From Alistipes sp. (GTDB taxonomy: Bacteria; Bacteroidota; Bacteroidia; Bacteroidales; Rikenellaceae): a DNA stretch of 64,000 nt. Position 1 is the first letter of the stretch. The number at the start of each line of letters is the position of its first letter. Under the pieces are notes generated by a model, which ran no database searches, was not told where the DNA came from, and was given only the letters and a program-made list of their open reading frames with translations. Positions 44,777 to 53,576 of the stretch are shown piece after piece. The position numbers and the translations under genes were made by a program. Location of the stretch: assembly GCF_020026455.1 (NCBI RefSeq), contig NZ_JAHHQJ010000006.1, forward strand, positions 85,814 through 149,813, read 5' to 3'.

Positions 44777-45961
44777 CTATTCAACCGGCCGGAAGGGAGC
44801 ATCCGCATCGCCGGTCCACCGATAGAGCCGAACGGTGCTGCTCTGCTGTTCGGTCTGCTTCGAACGGGCATTCTGCGAAATGTAGAAATAGCCGCCGCCG
44901 AGCGGACACAGTCCCGTGGCTCCCCATTTGAAATCCCAGCCGCAGATGCCGCCGTCCGATTTCCCGGCGGAGACCAGCGAGAGCACCTCGCCCTCAACAG
45001 GCCGATCGAAACCCTCCAACAGCTCCCTGCGGGCAGGCTTGCCGCCATCGATCACAAAGAGCGACCAGTTCGGGAATTGCGACTTACGGCCCTTGTAGAC
45101 CGCGGCATAGCAGTTGCCCGACGCAGGGTCATAGGCCAGGTTCTGGATCCCCCACGTGGTATTGCCCGTGCGAACGAAATACTTGTGGTCGGGCGCCTCC
45201 GGGCCGCTTTTATGCAGACTCCCCTGGGCGAGCGGCCGTTCGAAACGCCTCCAGTCCTTCGTGTCGTAGGCGAGCAGCACCTGGTAATCGTTGTCCGTGC
45301 GCAGGGTATCGCCGTAAATGCCATAGGCCACATAGAGATAATCGCCTTCCTCCTGCGCTCCGAACCGGGGCGCAAAGGTCACGCCGTCGATGCCCGAACA
45401 GCCGAACCGATGCCTGACTGTCCGTCCGCCGTTCTCCACCGTTGCGAAATAGTCGTCGACGGCCTCCTTGATATGGACCGTGGTCATCACACGATCCTTC
45501 TCGGCATCCATGTCCGGACGCGTGATGCGGTCCACGTCGAAAATGGCGACGTAAAATCCCGTCCGGTCCGCACCCGCTTCGGGCGTCTCCGCCCCCGCGT
45601 CGAGCACCTTGCGGATGCCCTTGCCGATCGCATCGTCCTTGTATTCCAGCGAACCGTACACGCGACCGTCGGCAGGATTCATCGTCAGACAGCCCAGATG
45701 GCCCGTCAGACCGTCCACGCTGCCTATCAGGTTGCCTGCGAAGTCCATCTTCAGCAATTTGGTCGTGAAGGAGAAATAGATGTAGCGGCGCTCGAGATCG
45801 ACGGCAATGCCCTGCACGTGGAACGGGCCCTGTTCGCCCGAGCGGATTTCGCGCGGCAGGCTACTCGGATCTGGGGCGTCTTTCGCCCGACGGGCGCCCG
45901 ACGGGCAGGCCGTCAGCAGCAGCGGAACGACCAGCAAAGGGAGCAGACGTTTGAAGTTCAT
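44777..45961 (-). CDS. Uncharacterised lipoprotein with beta-propeller-like repeats
   Basis: 394 residues, lipobox near residue 17 (LLVVPLLLTACPSG). The chain is beta-rich with repeated four-strand-like segments (FHVQGIAVDLERRYIYFSF, GNLIGSVDGL, GDYLYVAYGIYGDT, WSLFVIDGG), which suggests a beta-propeller. Function unknown; similar surface lipoproteins of Bacteroidetes bind glycans or cofactors. Start at 45961 chosen for the lipoprotein signal. A good promoter lies at 46008-46038. Confidence 0.85.
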   Translation of the reverse strand: MNFKRLLPLLVVPLLLTACPSGARRAKDAPDPSSLPREIRSGEQGPFHVQGIAVDLERRYIYFSFTTKLLKMDFAGNLIGSVDGLTGHLGCLTMNPADGRVYGSLEYKDDAIGKGIRKVLDAGAETPEAGADRTGFYVAIFDVDRITRPDMDAEKDRVMTTVHIKEAVDDYFATVENGGRTVRHRFGCSGIDGVTFAPRFGAQEEGDYLYVAYGIYGDTLRTDNDYQVLLAYDTKDWRRFERPLAQGSLHKSGPEAPDHKYFVRTGNTTWGIQNLAYDPASGNCYAAVYKGRKSQFPNWSLFVIDGGKPARRELLEGFDRPVEGEVLSLVSAGKSDGGICGWDFKWGATGLCPLGGGYFYISQNARSKQTEQQSSTVRLYRWTGDADAPFRPVE

Positions 45962-46007
45962 CGGATGCTTTTTTACGTTTGGATCGATTAAATTTTCTTT
46001 TTCGCAA

Positions 46008-46038
46008 CAAATATAGCAAAATGCATCTAAAAACGCAA
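46008..46038 (-). promoter_or_regulatory. Promoter of the lipoprotein gene
   Basis: TATATTTG (46015-46008) and TTG (46038-46036) on the minus strand with a 20-base spacer; ATG at 45961. Confidence 0.75.
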
Positions 46039-46206
46039 TAAAAAGAAACAACGCTCCCCTTCCGGGCGGAAAAAAGGGGGCAGGATGTACAAAAGCGAGT
46101 GCGGCAGGAGGGGTTCCGTCGTGCGCAAACCCGCCCCGAAAACAACGGATCGGGACCAGGGAGCCAAAAGCGGCAGCGGTCGCGGGCCTTTTTCCCGCAA
46201 TTCGGA

Positions 46207-46237
46207 TTTGCTCCCGTTCGAATTTTTACTACCTTTG
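46207..46237 (+). promoter_or_regulatory. Promoter of the ROK-manA operon
   Basis: TTTG at 46207-46210, 19-base spacer and TACCTTTG at 46230-46237, a textbook Bacteroidetes promoter 40 bases before the ROK start. Confidence 0.85.
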
Positions 46238-46276
46238 CCTGCAGTTACACCGACAATTCAAACAAAACTACGCAAT

Positions 46277-47383
46277 ATGTACAGCCATGACAACCGGGTG
46301 GTCATCACCCTCGACGCCGGCGGCACGAACCTTGTTTTCGGCGCCATGCAGGCCAACAAATTCATCGTGGAGCCGATCACCCTCCCGTCGCATGCGGAGA
46401 ACCTCGACAAATGCCTCGCAACGATCGTCGAAGGCTTCCAGGCCGTCATCGGCCGTCTGCCCGAAAAACCCGTAGCCATCAGTTTCGCATTCCCCGGCCC
46501 GGCTGACTATCCGAACGGCATCATCGGTGGCTATCTGCCCAACTTCCCCTCGTTCCGCGAAGGCGTGGCGCTGGGGCCGTTCCTCGAAGCGAAATTCGGC
46601 ATTCCGGTATACATCAACAACGACGGCGACCTGTTTGCCTATGGCGAGGCGCTGGGAGGTGCTCTGCCCGAGGTCAACGCCCGGCTCGAAGCGCTGGGAA
46701 GCCCGAAGAAATACAAAAACCTCGTCGGCTACACCTTCGGCACGGGACTCGGCGTGGGCCTTGTGGTCGACAACCGGCTGAACCGCGGCGACAACTCGTG
46801 CGTCGAGACGTTCTGTCTGCGTCACAAGAAGATGCCCGAAATCATCGTCGAGGACGGAGCATCGATCCGCGCCGTGAAACGGGTCTACGGCGAACTGACC
46901 GGCAACCCGAACCACGGCCTCGAACCGAAGGAGATCTGCGAAATCGCCGACGGCACGCGCGAAGGCGACCGGGAGGCCGCGAAGAAGGCTTTTGCCGAAA
47001 TGGGCGAGATCGCCGGCGACGCCATGGCTACGGCTGTGACGCTGGTGGACGGACTGATCGTCATCGGCGGCGGCATCACTGCGGCCCGCAAATACATCAT
47101 GCCCGCCCTTTTGAACGAGCTGCGCGGTAAGATGCACACGATGGCCGGCGACGAACTGAACCGCGTGCAGATGAAGGTTTACGACCTGGACGACGAGACG
47201 GAGTTCCGCGAATTTGCCAAGGGCGCACAGCGGCCTCTGAAAGTCTACGGCACGGACCGCTACGTGGCCTACGATCCGCAGAAACGCATCGGAGTCACGA
47301 TTTCGAAACTCGGCGCAAGCCAGGCCATTTCGGTCGGCGCATACGCTTTCGCCCTGAGCCAGCTCGACGCACAGAACGCATAA
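46277..47383 (+). CDS. ROK-family sugar kinase
   Basis: 368 residues. ATP-site motif LDAGGTNLVFG near residue 10, then ISFAFPGPADYPNGIIG and PVYINNDGDLFAYGE, where the Asp acts as catalytic base in ROK kinases. The usual CxCGxxGC zinc motif is absent: the equivalent region reads DNSCVETFCLRHKK. It precedes manA by 13 bases, so phosphorylation of mannose or fructose feeding mannose-6-phosphate isomerase is a reasonable guess. Open frame upstream of 46277 crosses the promoter and is not used. Confidence 0.88.
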   Translation: MYSHDNRVVITLDAGGTNLVFGAMQANKFIVEPITLPSHAENLDKCLATIVEGFQAVIGRLPEKPVAISFAFPGPADYPNGIIGGYLPNFPSFREGVALGPFLEAKFGIPVYINNDGDLFAYGEALGGALPEVNARLEALGSPKKYKNLVGYTFGTGLGVGLVVDNRLNRGDNSCVETFCLRHKKMPEIIVEDGASIRAVKRVYGELTGNPNHGLEPKEICEIADGTREGDREAAKKAFAEMGEIAGDAMATAVTLVDGLIVIGGGITAARKYIMPALLNELRGKMHTMAGDELNRVQMKVYDLDDETEFREFAKGAQRPLKVYGTDRYVAYDPQKRIGVTISKLGASQAISVGAYAFALSQLDAQNA

Positions 47384-47396
47384 AACACAATCGACC

Positions 47397-48362
47397 ATGT
47401 ATAAATTTCAACCGATTCTGAAATCCCTGATCTGGGGCGGCGAGAAGATCGCCCCTTACAAGGGAATCGCCACCGAACAACACAACATCGGCGAAAGCTG
47501 GGAGTTGTCGGGCGTCAAGGACAACGAGTCCGTCGTCGCCGAAGGTCCCGAAGCCGGAACGACACTCCCCGAACTGATCTCCCGCCACGGCGCAGCGCTG
47601 CTGGGCAAGGCCAACCTCGAACGCTTCGGCGAGGAGTTCCCGCTGTTGATCAAGTTCATCGACGCCCGGCAGGACCTCTCGATCCAGGTGCACCCGAACG
47701 ATGACCTGGCGTGGGAACGCCACAAATCCAAGGGCAAGACCGAAATGTGGTACGTAGTGTCGGCGGACAAGGATGCACACCTGCATTCGGGCTTCTCGAA
47801 GCAGGTGACACCGGCCGAGTATGAGGCCAGCGTCGGAGACAACACCATTACGGACATCCTGGCCGACTACAAGGTCGCACCGGGCGACGTGTTCTTCCTG
47901 CCCGCGGGACGTGTGCACTCGATCGGTGCGGGGTCGTTCATCGCCGAGATTCAGCAGACCTCGAACATCACCTACCGCATCTACGATTTTAACCGCCGCG
48001 ATGCCAACGGCAACACCCGCGAACTGCACACCGAGCAGGCCAAGGGAGCCATCGACTACACCGTGCTGCCCGACTACCGGACGCATTACGAGGCGGCACA
48101 GGACACGCGCGTAGAGCTGGTGTCGTGCCCCTATTTCACCACGTCGCTCTACGATCTGACGCGCCCCGAGACGCTCGATCTCTCGACGCTCGACTCGTTC
48201 GTCGTGGCGATCTGCATCGAGGGCCGCGGCACGCTCACCGACGACAGCGGAGCATCGGTTCCGGTGCATCAGGGCGAAACGGTCCTGATTCCGGCTTCGG
48301 TCCGTTCGCTTACCTTCACGCCCGACGGCGGCATGAAGCTGCTGACCAGCTGGATAGGCTGA
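47397..48362 (+). CDS. manA: Mannose-6-phosphate isomerase, class I
   Basis: Interconverts mannose-6-phosphate and fructose-6-phosphate. 321 residues, the short Bacteroidetes/Firmicutes form. SIQVHPNDDLAWERHKSKGKTEMWYV near residue 97 carries the zinc-binding Gln-His and Glu, FFLPAGRVHSIGAG near residue 170 carries a further zinc-binding His, and YRIYDFNRRDANG near residue 195 is typical. It lies 13 bases behind the ROK kinase gene. A strong terminator follows. Confidence 0.96.
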   Translation: MYKFQPILKSLIWGGEKIAPYKGIATEQHNIGESWELSGVKDNESVVAEGPEAGTTLPELISRHGAALLGKANLERFGEEFPLLIKFIDARQDLSIQVHPNDDLAWERHKSKGKTEMWYVVSADKDAHLHSGFSKQVTPAEYEASVGDNTITDILADYKVAPGDVFFLPAGRVHSIGAGSFIAEIQQTSNITYRIYDFNRRDANGNTRELHTEQAKGAIDYTVLPDYRTHYEAAQDTRVELVSCPYFTTSLYDLTRPETLDLSTLDSFVVAICIEGRGTLTDDSGASVPVHQGETVLIPASVRSLTFTPDGGMKLLTSWIG

Positions 48363-48382
48363 GACATCCTCCAATCCCAATG

Positions 48383-48424
48383 AAAAAGTTCCGGTCTGCC
48401 GTGAGGGCAGACCGGAACTTTTTT
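48383..48424 (+). terminator. Terminator of manA
   Basis: AAAAGTTCCGGTCTGCC, five-base loop and its complement, followed by a T-run; perfect 17-bp stem. Confidence 0.9.
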
Positions 48425-48479
48425 CAGCACGGTAAACCAAGCCTCCACGCTGTCGCCCATCCGATTGTTAGCCATCTCG

Positions 48480-48595
48480 ATCCGAAACCGGGGAGCTACA
48501 CGGCGACGTTCGTTGTCGCCAACGGCAACTACCAAGGGCAGTCCACACCCACCCTCTATGAGGTGACATTCACGGTGATCGACCCGCTCGAATAA
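48480..48595 (+). pseudogene. C-terminal remnant of a lost gene
   Basis: About 38 codons (PGSYTATFVVANGNYQGQ, then TLYEVTFTVIDPLE, stop) read like the beta-rich C-terminus of a secreted Bacteroidetes protein. No start or upstream part exists, because the manA terminator lies just before. A terminator follows at 48615, as expected for a deleted gene's tail. The parent family is unknown. Confidence 0.5.
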
Positions 48596-48614
48596 CCCGT
48601 CCGAAGATCACAGC

Positions 48615-48647
48615 AAGCCCGTCCTTCTGCAAGAAAGACGGGCTTTT
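48615..48647 (+). terminator. Terminator after the gene remnant
   Basis: AAGCCCGTC and GACGGGCTT with a T5 run. It ends no intact gene and supports the remnant call. Confidence 0.75.
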
Positions 48648-48660
48648 TCGCAATATCCGG

Positions 48661-48691
48661 TTGCATTTCTGCGTTTTTTCCAGTAACTTTG
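48661..48691 (+). promoter_or_regulatory. Promoter of the NahK-like kinase gene
   Basis: TTG at 48661-48663, 20-base spacer, TAACTTTG at 48684-48691, 50 bases before the start. Confidence 0.75.
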
Positions 48692-48740
48692 GAGGTGGAA
48701 CTTAACCTTTGACAACCAACAACCGGAACAACATCATCAC

Positions 48741-49838
48741 ATGAAGGCTGAATTACAGGAAATAGCGTCGCAATTCGCGTTGGAGGGCGCTATCACGGCA
48801 ATCGACTCGCTGGGCGAGGGATTCATCAACGATACGTTCATCGTCCGCACGGCGGGAGACGCTCCGGACTACATCCTCCAGCGCAAAAACAAGAACATCT
48901 TTCCCGACATTCCGGCCATGATGGAGAACATCCGCAAAGTGACGGACCACATCCGCCGCCGCGTTGCAGCCGCCGGAGGCGATCCCGAACGCGAGGCGAT
49001 GAGCATCGTTGCGACCCGCGACGGGAAACTCTATCACGTGGACCCGCAGGGCGAATATTGGACCGTTTCGGTTTTCATCAGCGACACGATCGCCTACAAC
49101 AAGGCCGACTCCCCGGAACTGGCCCGCAAGGGCGGCGAGGGCATCGGCAAGTTTCAGTCCCAGCTGGCCGACTTCACCGAGCCGCTGGCCGAGACGATCA
49201 AGGGATTCCACAACATCCGCCACCGCTTCGCTCAGTGGGACGAAGCACTGCGAGGCGACGCCGCAGGCCGTGTGAAAGACCTTGCGGAGGAGATCGGCTG
49301 GATCGAATCGCGCCGCGACGAGATGCTCGCCTTCTGGTCGAAGGTCGAGGACGGCACGATCCCCACGCGCGTAACCCACAACGACACAAAAATCAACAAC
49401 ATACTCTTCGACAAGCAGGGCGAGGTGCTGTGCGCCATCGACCTCGACACGGTGATGAACTCCACGTCGCTCAACGACTTCGGCGACGCCATCCGCTCCT
49501 ACACCAACACGGGCGATGAGGATGACCGCGACCTTTCGCGCGTGAGCATGTCCCTGGAAATGTTCCGCGCTTATACCGAAGGCTACCTGTCGCAGCGGGC
49601 CGGAGAGCTCACCCGGGCCGAACTCGACCACCTGGCATTCTCGGCCCGCTACATCACCTTCGAGCAGGTGCTGCGCTTTCTGATGGACTACATCGACGGG
49701 GACACCTATTACAAAACGAAATACCCCGAGCACAACCTCGTGCGCACCCACGCCCAGTACAAACTGCTGCAGAGCATGGAAGAACAATACGACAAGATGT
49801 GTGAAACCGTACGGGAGACCGTCGCCAAATACAAATAA
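48741..49838 (+). CDS. Aminoglycoside-phosphotransferase-fold kinase, NahK-like
   Basis: 365 residues. The Brenner-type catalytic motif THNDTKINNILF near residue 213 and the metal-binding AIDLDTVMNSTSLNDFGD near residue 235 identify the APH kinase fold. Length and N-terminus (LGEGFINDTFIVRT) fit N-acetylhexosamine 1-kinases of gut bacteria. Genes for amino-sugar handling follow, so phosphorylation of GlcNAc or GalNAc at C1 is plausible. No signal peptide; cytoplasmic. The next gene starts three bases after its stop. Confidence 0.88.
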   Translation: MKAELQEIASQFALEGAITAIDSLGEGFINDTFIVRTAGDAPDYILQRKNKNIFPDIPAMMENIRKVTDHIRRRVAAAGGDPEREAMSIVATRDGKLYHVDPQGEYWTVSVFISDTIAYNKADSPELARKGGEGIGKFQSQLADFTEPLAETIKGFHNIRHRFAQWDEALRGDAAGRVKDLAEEIGWIESRRDEMLAFWSKVEDGTIPTRVTHNDTKINNILFDKQGEVLCAIDLDTVMNSTSLNDFGDAIRSYTNTGDEDDRDLSRVSMSLEMFRAYTEGYLSQRAGELTRAELDHLAFSARYITFEQVLRFLMDYIDGDTYYKTKYPEHNLVRTHAQYKLLQSMEEQYDKMCETVRETVAKYK

Positions 49839-49841
49839 ACA

Positions 49842-50483
49842 ATGAAGATTCGCAAGATAGCAGATATCGCGCCTGACGACCGGGCCGCCGTGGACAAGGC
49901 ATTCGCCGGAATCGAGTCCCAGGCGGTGGCTTGCTGCAACTGGCCCGCGGAATTTCCCTATACCCCGGAAGTTGGCTTCCGGATGTTCCATACGGGCGAC
50001 TGGCTGATGCTGCGCTTCGACGTTGCCGAACGCTACACGGCAGCACTGGTCACGGAGGACAACGGACAGGTGTGGACCGACTCGTGCGCCGAGTTCTTCA
50101 TCGCGCTCGACGAAGGGATGTACTACAACTTCGAAACCACCTGCATCGGACGGATGCTCCTCGGGGCCCACAAATCCCGGACCGAGGCCGAACACGCCTC
50201 GCCCGAAACTCTGGCGGGCGTGAAACGCTACACGACGCTCCCCGGCGAGCCTTTTGCCGAGCGCGAGGGCGACAACCGCTGGTCGCTCACGCTGGCCATC
50301 CCCCCGCAGGCGCTTTTCCGGCATGCGTTGACCGACTGGAGCGGCCTTGAAGCCCGCATGAATCTCTACAAATGCGGCGACAAGCTCTCGCACCCCCACT
50401 TCCTCTCGTGGCAGCCGATCCGCGCGGAGAGGCCCGATTTCCACCGCCCCGAGTTTTTCGGAGAGGTGACCTTCGAACAGTAG
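49842..50483 (+). CDS. Carbohydrate-binding family 9-like protein
   Basis: 213 residues without a signal peptide. The pattern EVGFRMFHTGDWLMLRFDVAE, then DNGQVWTDSCAEFFIALDEG and a late YKCGDKLSHPHFLSW matches CBM9-like (DOMON-related) proteins of Bacteroidetes. Role unknown, possibly a cytoplasmic carbohydrate sensor or a stand-alone domain. It is translationally close to the NahK-like kinase (three-base gap), which supports sugar metabolism. Confidence 0.85.
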   Translation: MKIRKIADIAPDDRAAVDKAFAGIESQAVACCNWPAEFPYTPEVGFRMFHTGDWLMLRFDVAERYTAALVTEDNGQVWTDSCAEFFIALDEGMYYNFETTCIGRMLLGAHKSRTEAEHASPETLAGVKRYTTLPGEPFAEREGDNRWSLTLAIPPQALFRHALTDWSGLEARMNLYKCGDKLSHPHFLSWQPIRAERPDFHRPEFFGEVTFEQ

Positions 50484-50618
50484 ACCGGCCGCATGGACCG
50501 GTAATTACGACGGACAAACAGGCCGGCCGCGACAAGCTCCTCCCGAGGAGTTGCAAACGCCACGACATCGACCGACAACAAGGTTAAAACAGCGAAAAAT
50601 ACTAAATACCATCAAACA

Positions 50619-52568
50619 ATGAACAACAAGTATTCACTTCCCAAAGATGGCGGTCTGATCTCCGAATCGGCTCCGCGTGACATCATCCATCGTTACGAGA
50701 AGATCCGCACCAAGGTCTACGAAAACGAGTACGAAGGTGTACGGTATGTCGCCGACAACATCGTCAAGGCGATCCGCACGTACAACGAAATCCACTGTTC
50801 GAACGAGGTTTACGAGGAGGCGCAGCCCTTCGTGCTGGGCCTCACGACGGGCCGCACGCCGCTGGGTCTCTACCGGGAACTGGTCAAACGCCACGAGCAG
50901 GGACAGATCAGCTTCCGGAACGTCGCCGTCTACAGCCTCGACGAATTCTTCCCGATCCGGTCGACCGAACAGCAGAGCCGCAACTACCGCATCCACGAAG
51001 AGTTTCTCAACCACATCGACATCCTGCCCGAGAATGTGCACATCCCCGACGGCATGGTTCCCGAAGAGCGCATCTCGGAGTACTGCGTTTCGTACGACCA
51101 CGCCGTGAGCCACATCGACCTGATGATCATCGGCGTCGGCGAGGACGGCCAGATCGGCTTCAACGAGCCGGGCTCCTACTCCCGTTCGCGCACGCGGCTG
51201 GTGCAGCTGACCTACAACACCCGCAAAATCCAGTCGGGCGCCTTCTTCGGTCTGGAGAACACGCCCAAGATGGCCATCACGATGGGCATCGACACGATCA
51301 TGCGCGCCGACCGCATCATCCTGATGGCCTGGGGCGAGGAGAAGGCCCGCATCGTGCAGCGGGTCGTCGAGGGGCAGATTACCGATCAGGTTCCCGCCTC
51401 CTACCTGCAGGCACACCAGAATATCGAGGTGGTGATCGACGAGAATGCCGCGCAGCTGCTCACCCGCGAGCAGACGCCGTGGATGGTGGGTCCCTGCGAA
51501 TGGACGCCCAAGTTCGTCCGCAAGGCCGTGGTATGGCTCTGCGGCGTGGTGCAGAAACCCATCCTGAAGCTCACCTATAAGGATTATATCGAAAACTCGC
51601 TGGGCGAACTGCTCGAACAGGGCCGCGCCTACGACCAGATCAACATCGACGTCTTCAACGACCTCCAGCACACCATCACGGGCTGGCCGGGCGGCAAACC
51701 CGACGCCGACGACTCGACGCGTCCCGTAGCGTCGTCGCCCTTCCCCAAACGGGTGATCATCTTCTCGCCGCATCCCGACGACGACGTGATCTCGATGGGT
51801 GGCACGTTCATCCGCCTCGTGCAGCAGGGACACGACGTGCATGTGGCTTACGAAACCTCGGGCAACGTGGCCGTGCACGACGACGTGGTACTGCAAAACA
51901 TCGACACGGCCCGCGAGCTGGGCTATGGCGACCATTATGCCGAAGTCGAGAAGGTCATCGCCGGCAAGAAGAAAGGCGAACCAGAGCCGCGTCCGCTGCT
52001 CAATCTGAAAGGCTCCATCCGCCGTGCCGAGGCGCGTGCCGCCGTGCGCTCGTTCGGGCTGAATCCCGACACCAACGCCCACTTCCTCAACCTGCCGTTC
52101 TACGAAACGGGCGGCATCAAGAAGGGCCTGCTCTCGGAGAAGGACATCGAAATCATCGTCAAGCTGCTGCGCGAGATCAAGCCCCATCAGATCTACGCCG
52201 CCGGCGACCTGGCCGATCCCCACGGCACGCACCGCACCTGCATGGAGGCCGTGCTCGGCGCCCTCGAAGTCGTGAAGGACGACGAGTGGATGAAGGAGTG
52301 CCACCTGTGGCTCTACCGCGGCGCCTGGATGGAGTGGGATCTGGGCATGGTGGACATGGCCGTGCCCCTGTCGCCCGACGAGTTGATCATGAAACGCCAC
52401 GCCATCTACCGCCACCTCTCGCAGAAGGACATCATGCCCTTCCCGGGCAGCGATCCCCGCGAGTTCTGGCAGCGGGCCGAGGAGCGCACGCAGAACACCG
52501 CGAAGCTCTACGACCAGCTCGGCATGGCCGAATATCAGGCTATCGAGGTATTTGTGAAGATGTTTTAG
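50619..52568 (+). CDS. NagB-like domain fused to a PIG-L deacetylase
   Basis: 649 residues. Residues about 35-310 are a glucosamine-6-phosphate deaminase/isomerase-like domain (SLDEFFPIR near 106, GVGEDGQIGFNEPG at 172-185). Where active NagB has His at the third position of DGH, this protein has Gln178. Residues about 375-620 are a PIG-L/LmbE deacetylase domain with zinc motif HPDDD (383-387) and a late DPHGTH. It may deacetylate GlcNAc-6-phosphate, with the first domain as sensor or weak deaminase. True nagB lies 48 bases downstream. Confidence 0.93.
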   Translation: MNNKYSLPKDGGLISESAPRDIIHRYEKIRTKVYENEYEGVRYVADNIVKAIRTYNEIHCSNEVYEEAQPFVLGLTTGRTPLGLYRELVKRHEQGQISFRNVAVYSLDEFFPIRSTEQQSRNYRIHEEFLNHIDILPENVHIPDGMVPEERISEYCVSYDHAVSHIDLMIIGVGEDGQIGFNEPGSYSRSRTRLVQLTYNTRKIQSGAFFGLENTPKMAITMGIDTIMRADRIILMAWGEEKARIVQRVVEGQITDQVPASYLQAHQNIEVVIDENAAQLLTREQTPWMVGPCEWTPKFVRKAVVWLCGVVQKPILKLTYKDYIENSLGELLEQGRAYDQINIDVFNDLQHTITGWPGGKPDADDSTRPVASSPFPKRVIIFSPHPDDDVISMGGTFIRLVQQGHDVHVAYETSGNVAVHDDVVLQNIDTARELGYGDHYAEVEKVIAGKKKGEPEPRPLLNLKGSIRRAEARAAVRSFGLNPDTNAHFLNLPFYETGGIKKGLLSEKDIEIIVKLLREIKPHQIYAAGDLADPHGTHRTCMEAVLGALEVVKDDEWMKECHLWLYRGAWMEWDLGMVDMAVPLSPDELIMKRHAIYRHLSQKDIMPFPGSDPREFWQRAEERTQNTAKLYDQLGMAEYQAIEVFVKMF

Positions 52569-52616
52569 CGGCATCTGCGCAACGCCCCAAACATAAAAAA
52601 CAAAACACACTATCCC

Positions 52617-53417
52617 ATGCGTTTAATCATTGAGAATACCCCCCAGCAGGTAGCCCAGTGGGCCGCCAATTACATCATCGCCCAAATCAAGAACAAGGAG
52701 CAGTACACCTCGTCGCCCTTCGTGCTGGGCCTGCCGACCGGCTCGACCCCGCTGGAGACCTACAAGGAATTGATCCGCCGCCACAAGACGGGCGAAGTAT
52801 CGTTCAAGAACGTCATCACGTTCAACATGGACGAATATGTGGGTCTGCCCGAGGAGCATCCCGAAAGCTACCACTCGTTCATGTGGAACAATTTCTTCAA
52901 GCACATCGACATCAAGCCGGAGAACGTCAACATTCTCGACGGCAATGCCGAGGACCTGGCCAAGGAGTGCGCCGACTATGAGGCGCGCATCGTCGAGGCC
53001 GGGGGCATTGACCTCTTCATGGGCGGCGTGGGCGAAGACGGACACATCGCCTTCAACGAACCGTTCTCGTCGCTCAACTCCCGCACGCGGCTCAAGACCC
53101 TGACCCAGGACACGATCCAGGTCAACGCCCGGTTCTTCGGCGGCGACATCTCGCTCGTGCCGAAAACCGCACTGACGGTCGGCGTGGGCACGGTGCTGTC
53201 GGCCAAGAAGGTGCTGATCCTCGCCACGGGCCACAAGAAAGCCCGCGCAGTGCGCCACGGCGTCGAAGGTTCCTACAACCACCAGTGGACCATCTCGGCA
53301 CTTCAGGTGCACCCCAACGGCATCCTGGTCTGCGACGACCCGGCCGCCGAGGAACTGCGTGTAGCCACCTACCGCTATTTCAAGGACATCGAGCGCGAAA
53401 ACCTGATCTCGAAATAG
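52617..53417 (+). CDS. nagB: Glucosamine-6-phosphate deaminase
   Basis: Converts glucosamine-6-phosphate to fructose-6-phosphate and ammonia. 266 residues, the standard size. Catalytic residues sit at canonical positions: Asp72 in FNMDEYVGL, Asp141 and His143 in GVGEDGHIAFNEP. Cytoplasmic. Follows the NagB/PIG-L fusion by 48 bases and is followed by a perfect terminator, so the two form an operon for GlcNAc use. Confidence 0.97.
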   Translation: MRLIIENTPQQVAQWAANYIIAQIKNKEQYTSSPFVLGLPTGSTPLETYKELIRRHKTGEVSFKNVITFNMDEYVGLPEEHPESYHSFMWNNFFKHIDIKPENVNILDGNAEDLAKECADYEARIVEAGGIDLFMGGVGEDGHIAFNEPFSSLNSRTRLKTLTQDTIQVNARFFGGDISLVPKTALTVGVGTVLSAKKVLILATGHKKARAVRHGVEGSYNHQWTISALQVHPNGILVCDDPAAEELRVATYRYFKDIERENLISK

Positions 53418-53436
53418 GGTCGCACTCCCGACACGA

Positions 53437-53468
53437 AGACTCCCGCAGGGCCTGCCCTGCGGGAGTCT
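53437..53468 (+). terminator. Terminator of nagB
   Basis: AGACTCCCGCAGGG and its complement with a four-base loop, then TTTTG; perfect 14-bp stem. Confidence 0.9.
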
Positions 53469-53519
53469 TTTGCTGCTGCCCCCGGCTGAGAACTCCGATG
53501 TCATTTTACACCCGGATTA

Positions 53520-53550
53520 TTTGCCGAATGCCGGAAAAATTTTATCTTTG
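53520..53550 (+). promoter_or_regulatory. Promoter of the LacI regulator gene
   Basis: TTTG at 53520-53523, 19-base spacer, TATCTTTG at 53543-53550; the ATG follows at 53577. Confidence 0.85.
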
Positions 53551-53576
53551 TAAAGTATTGCTTATACGGAGAAATC

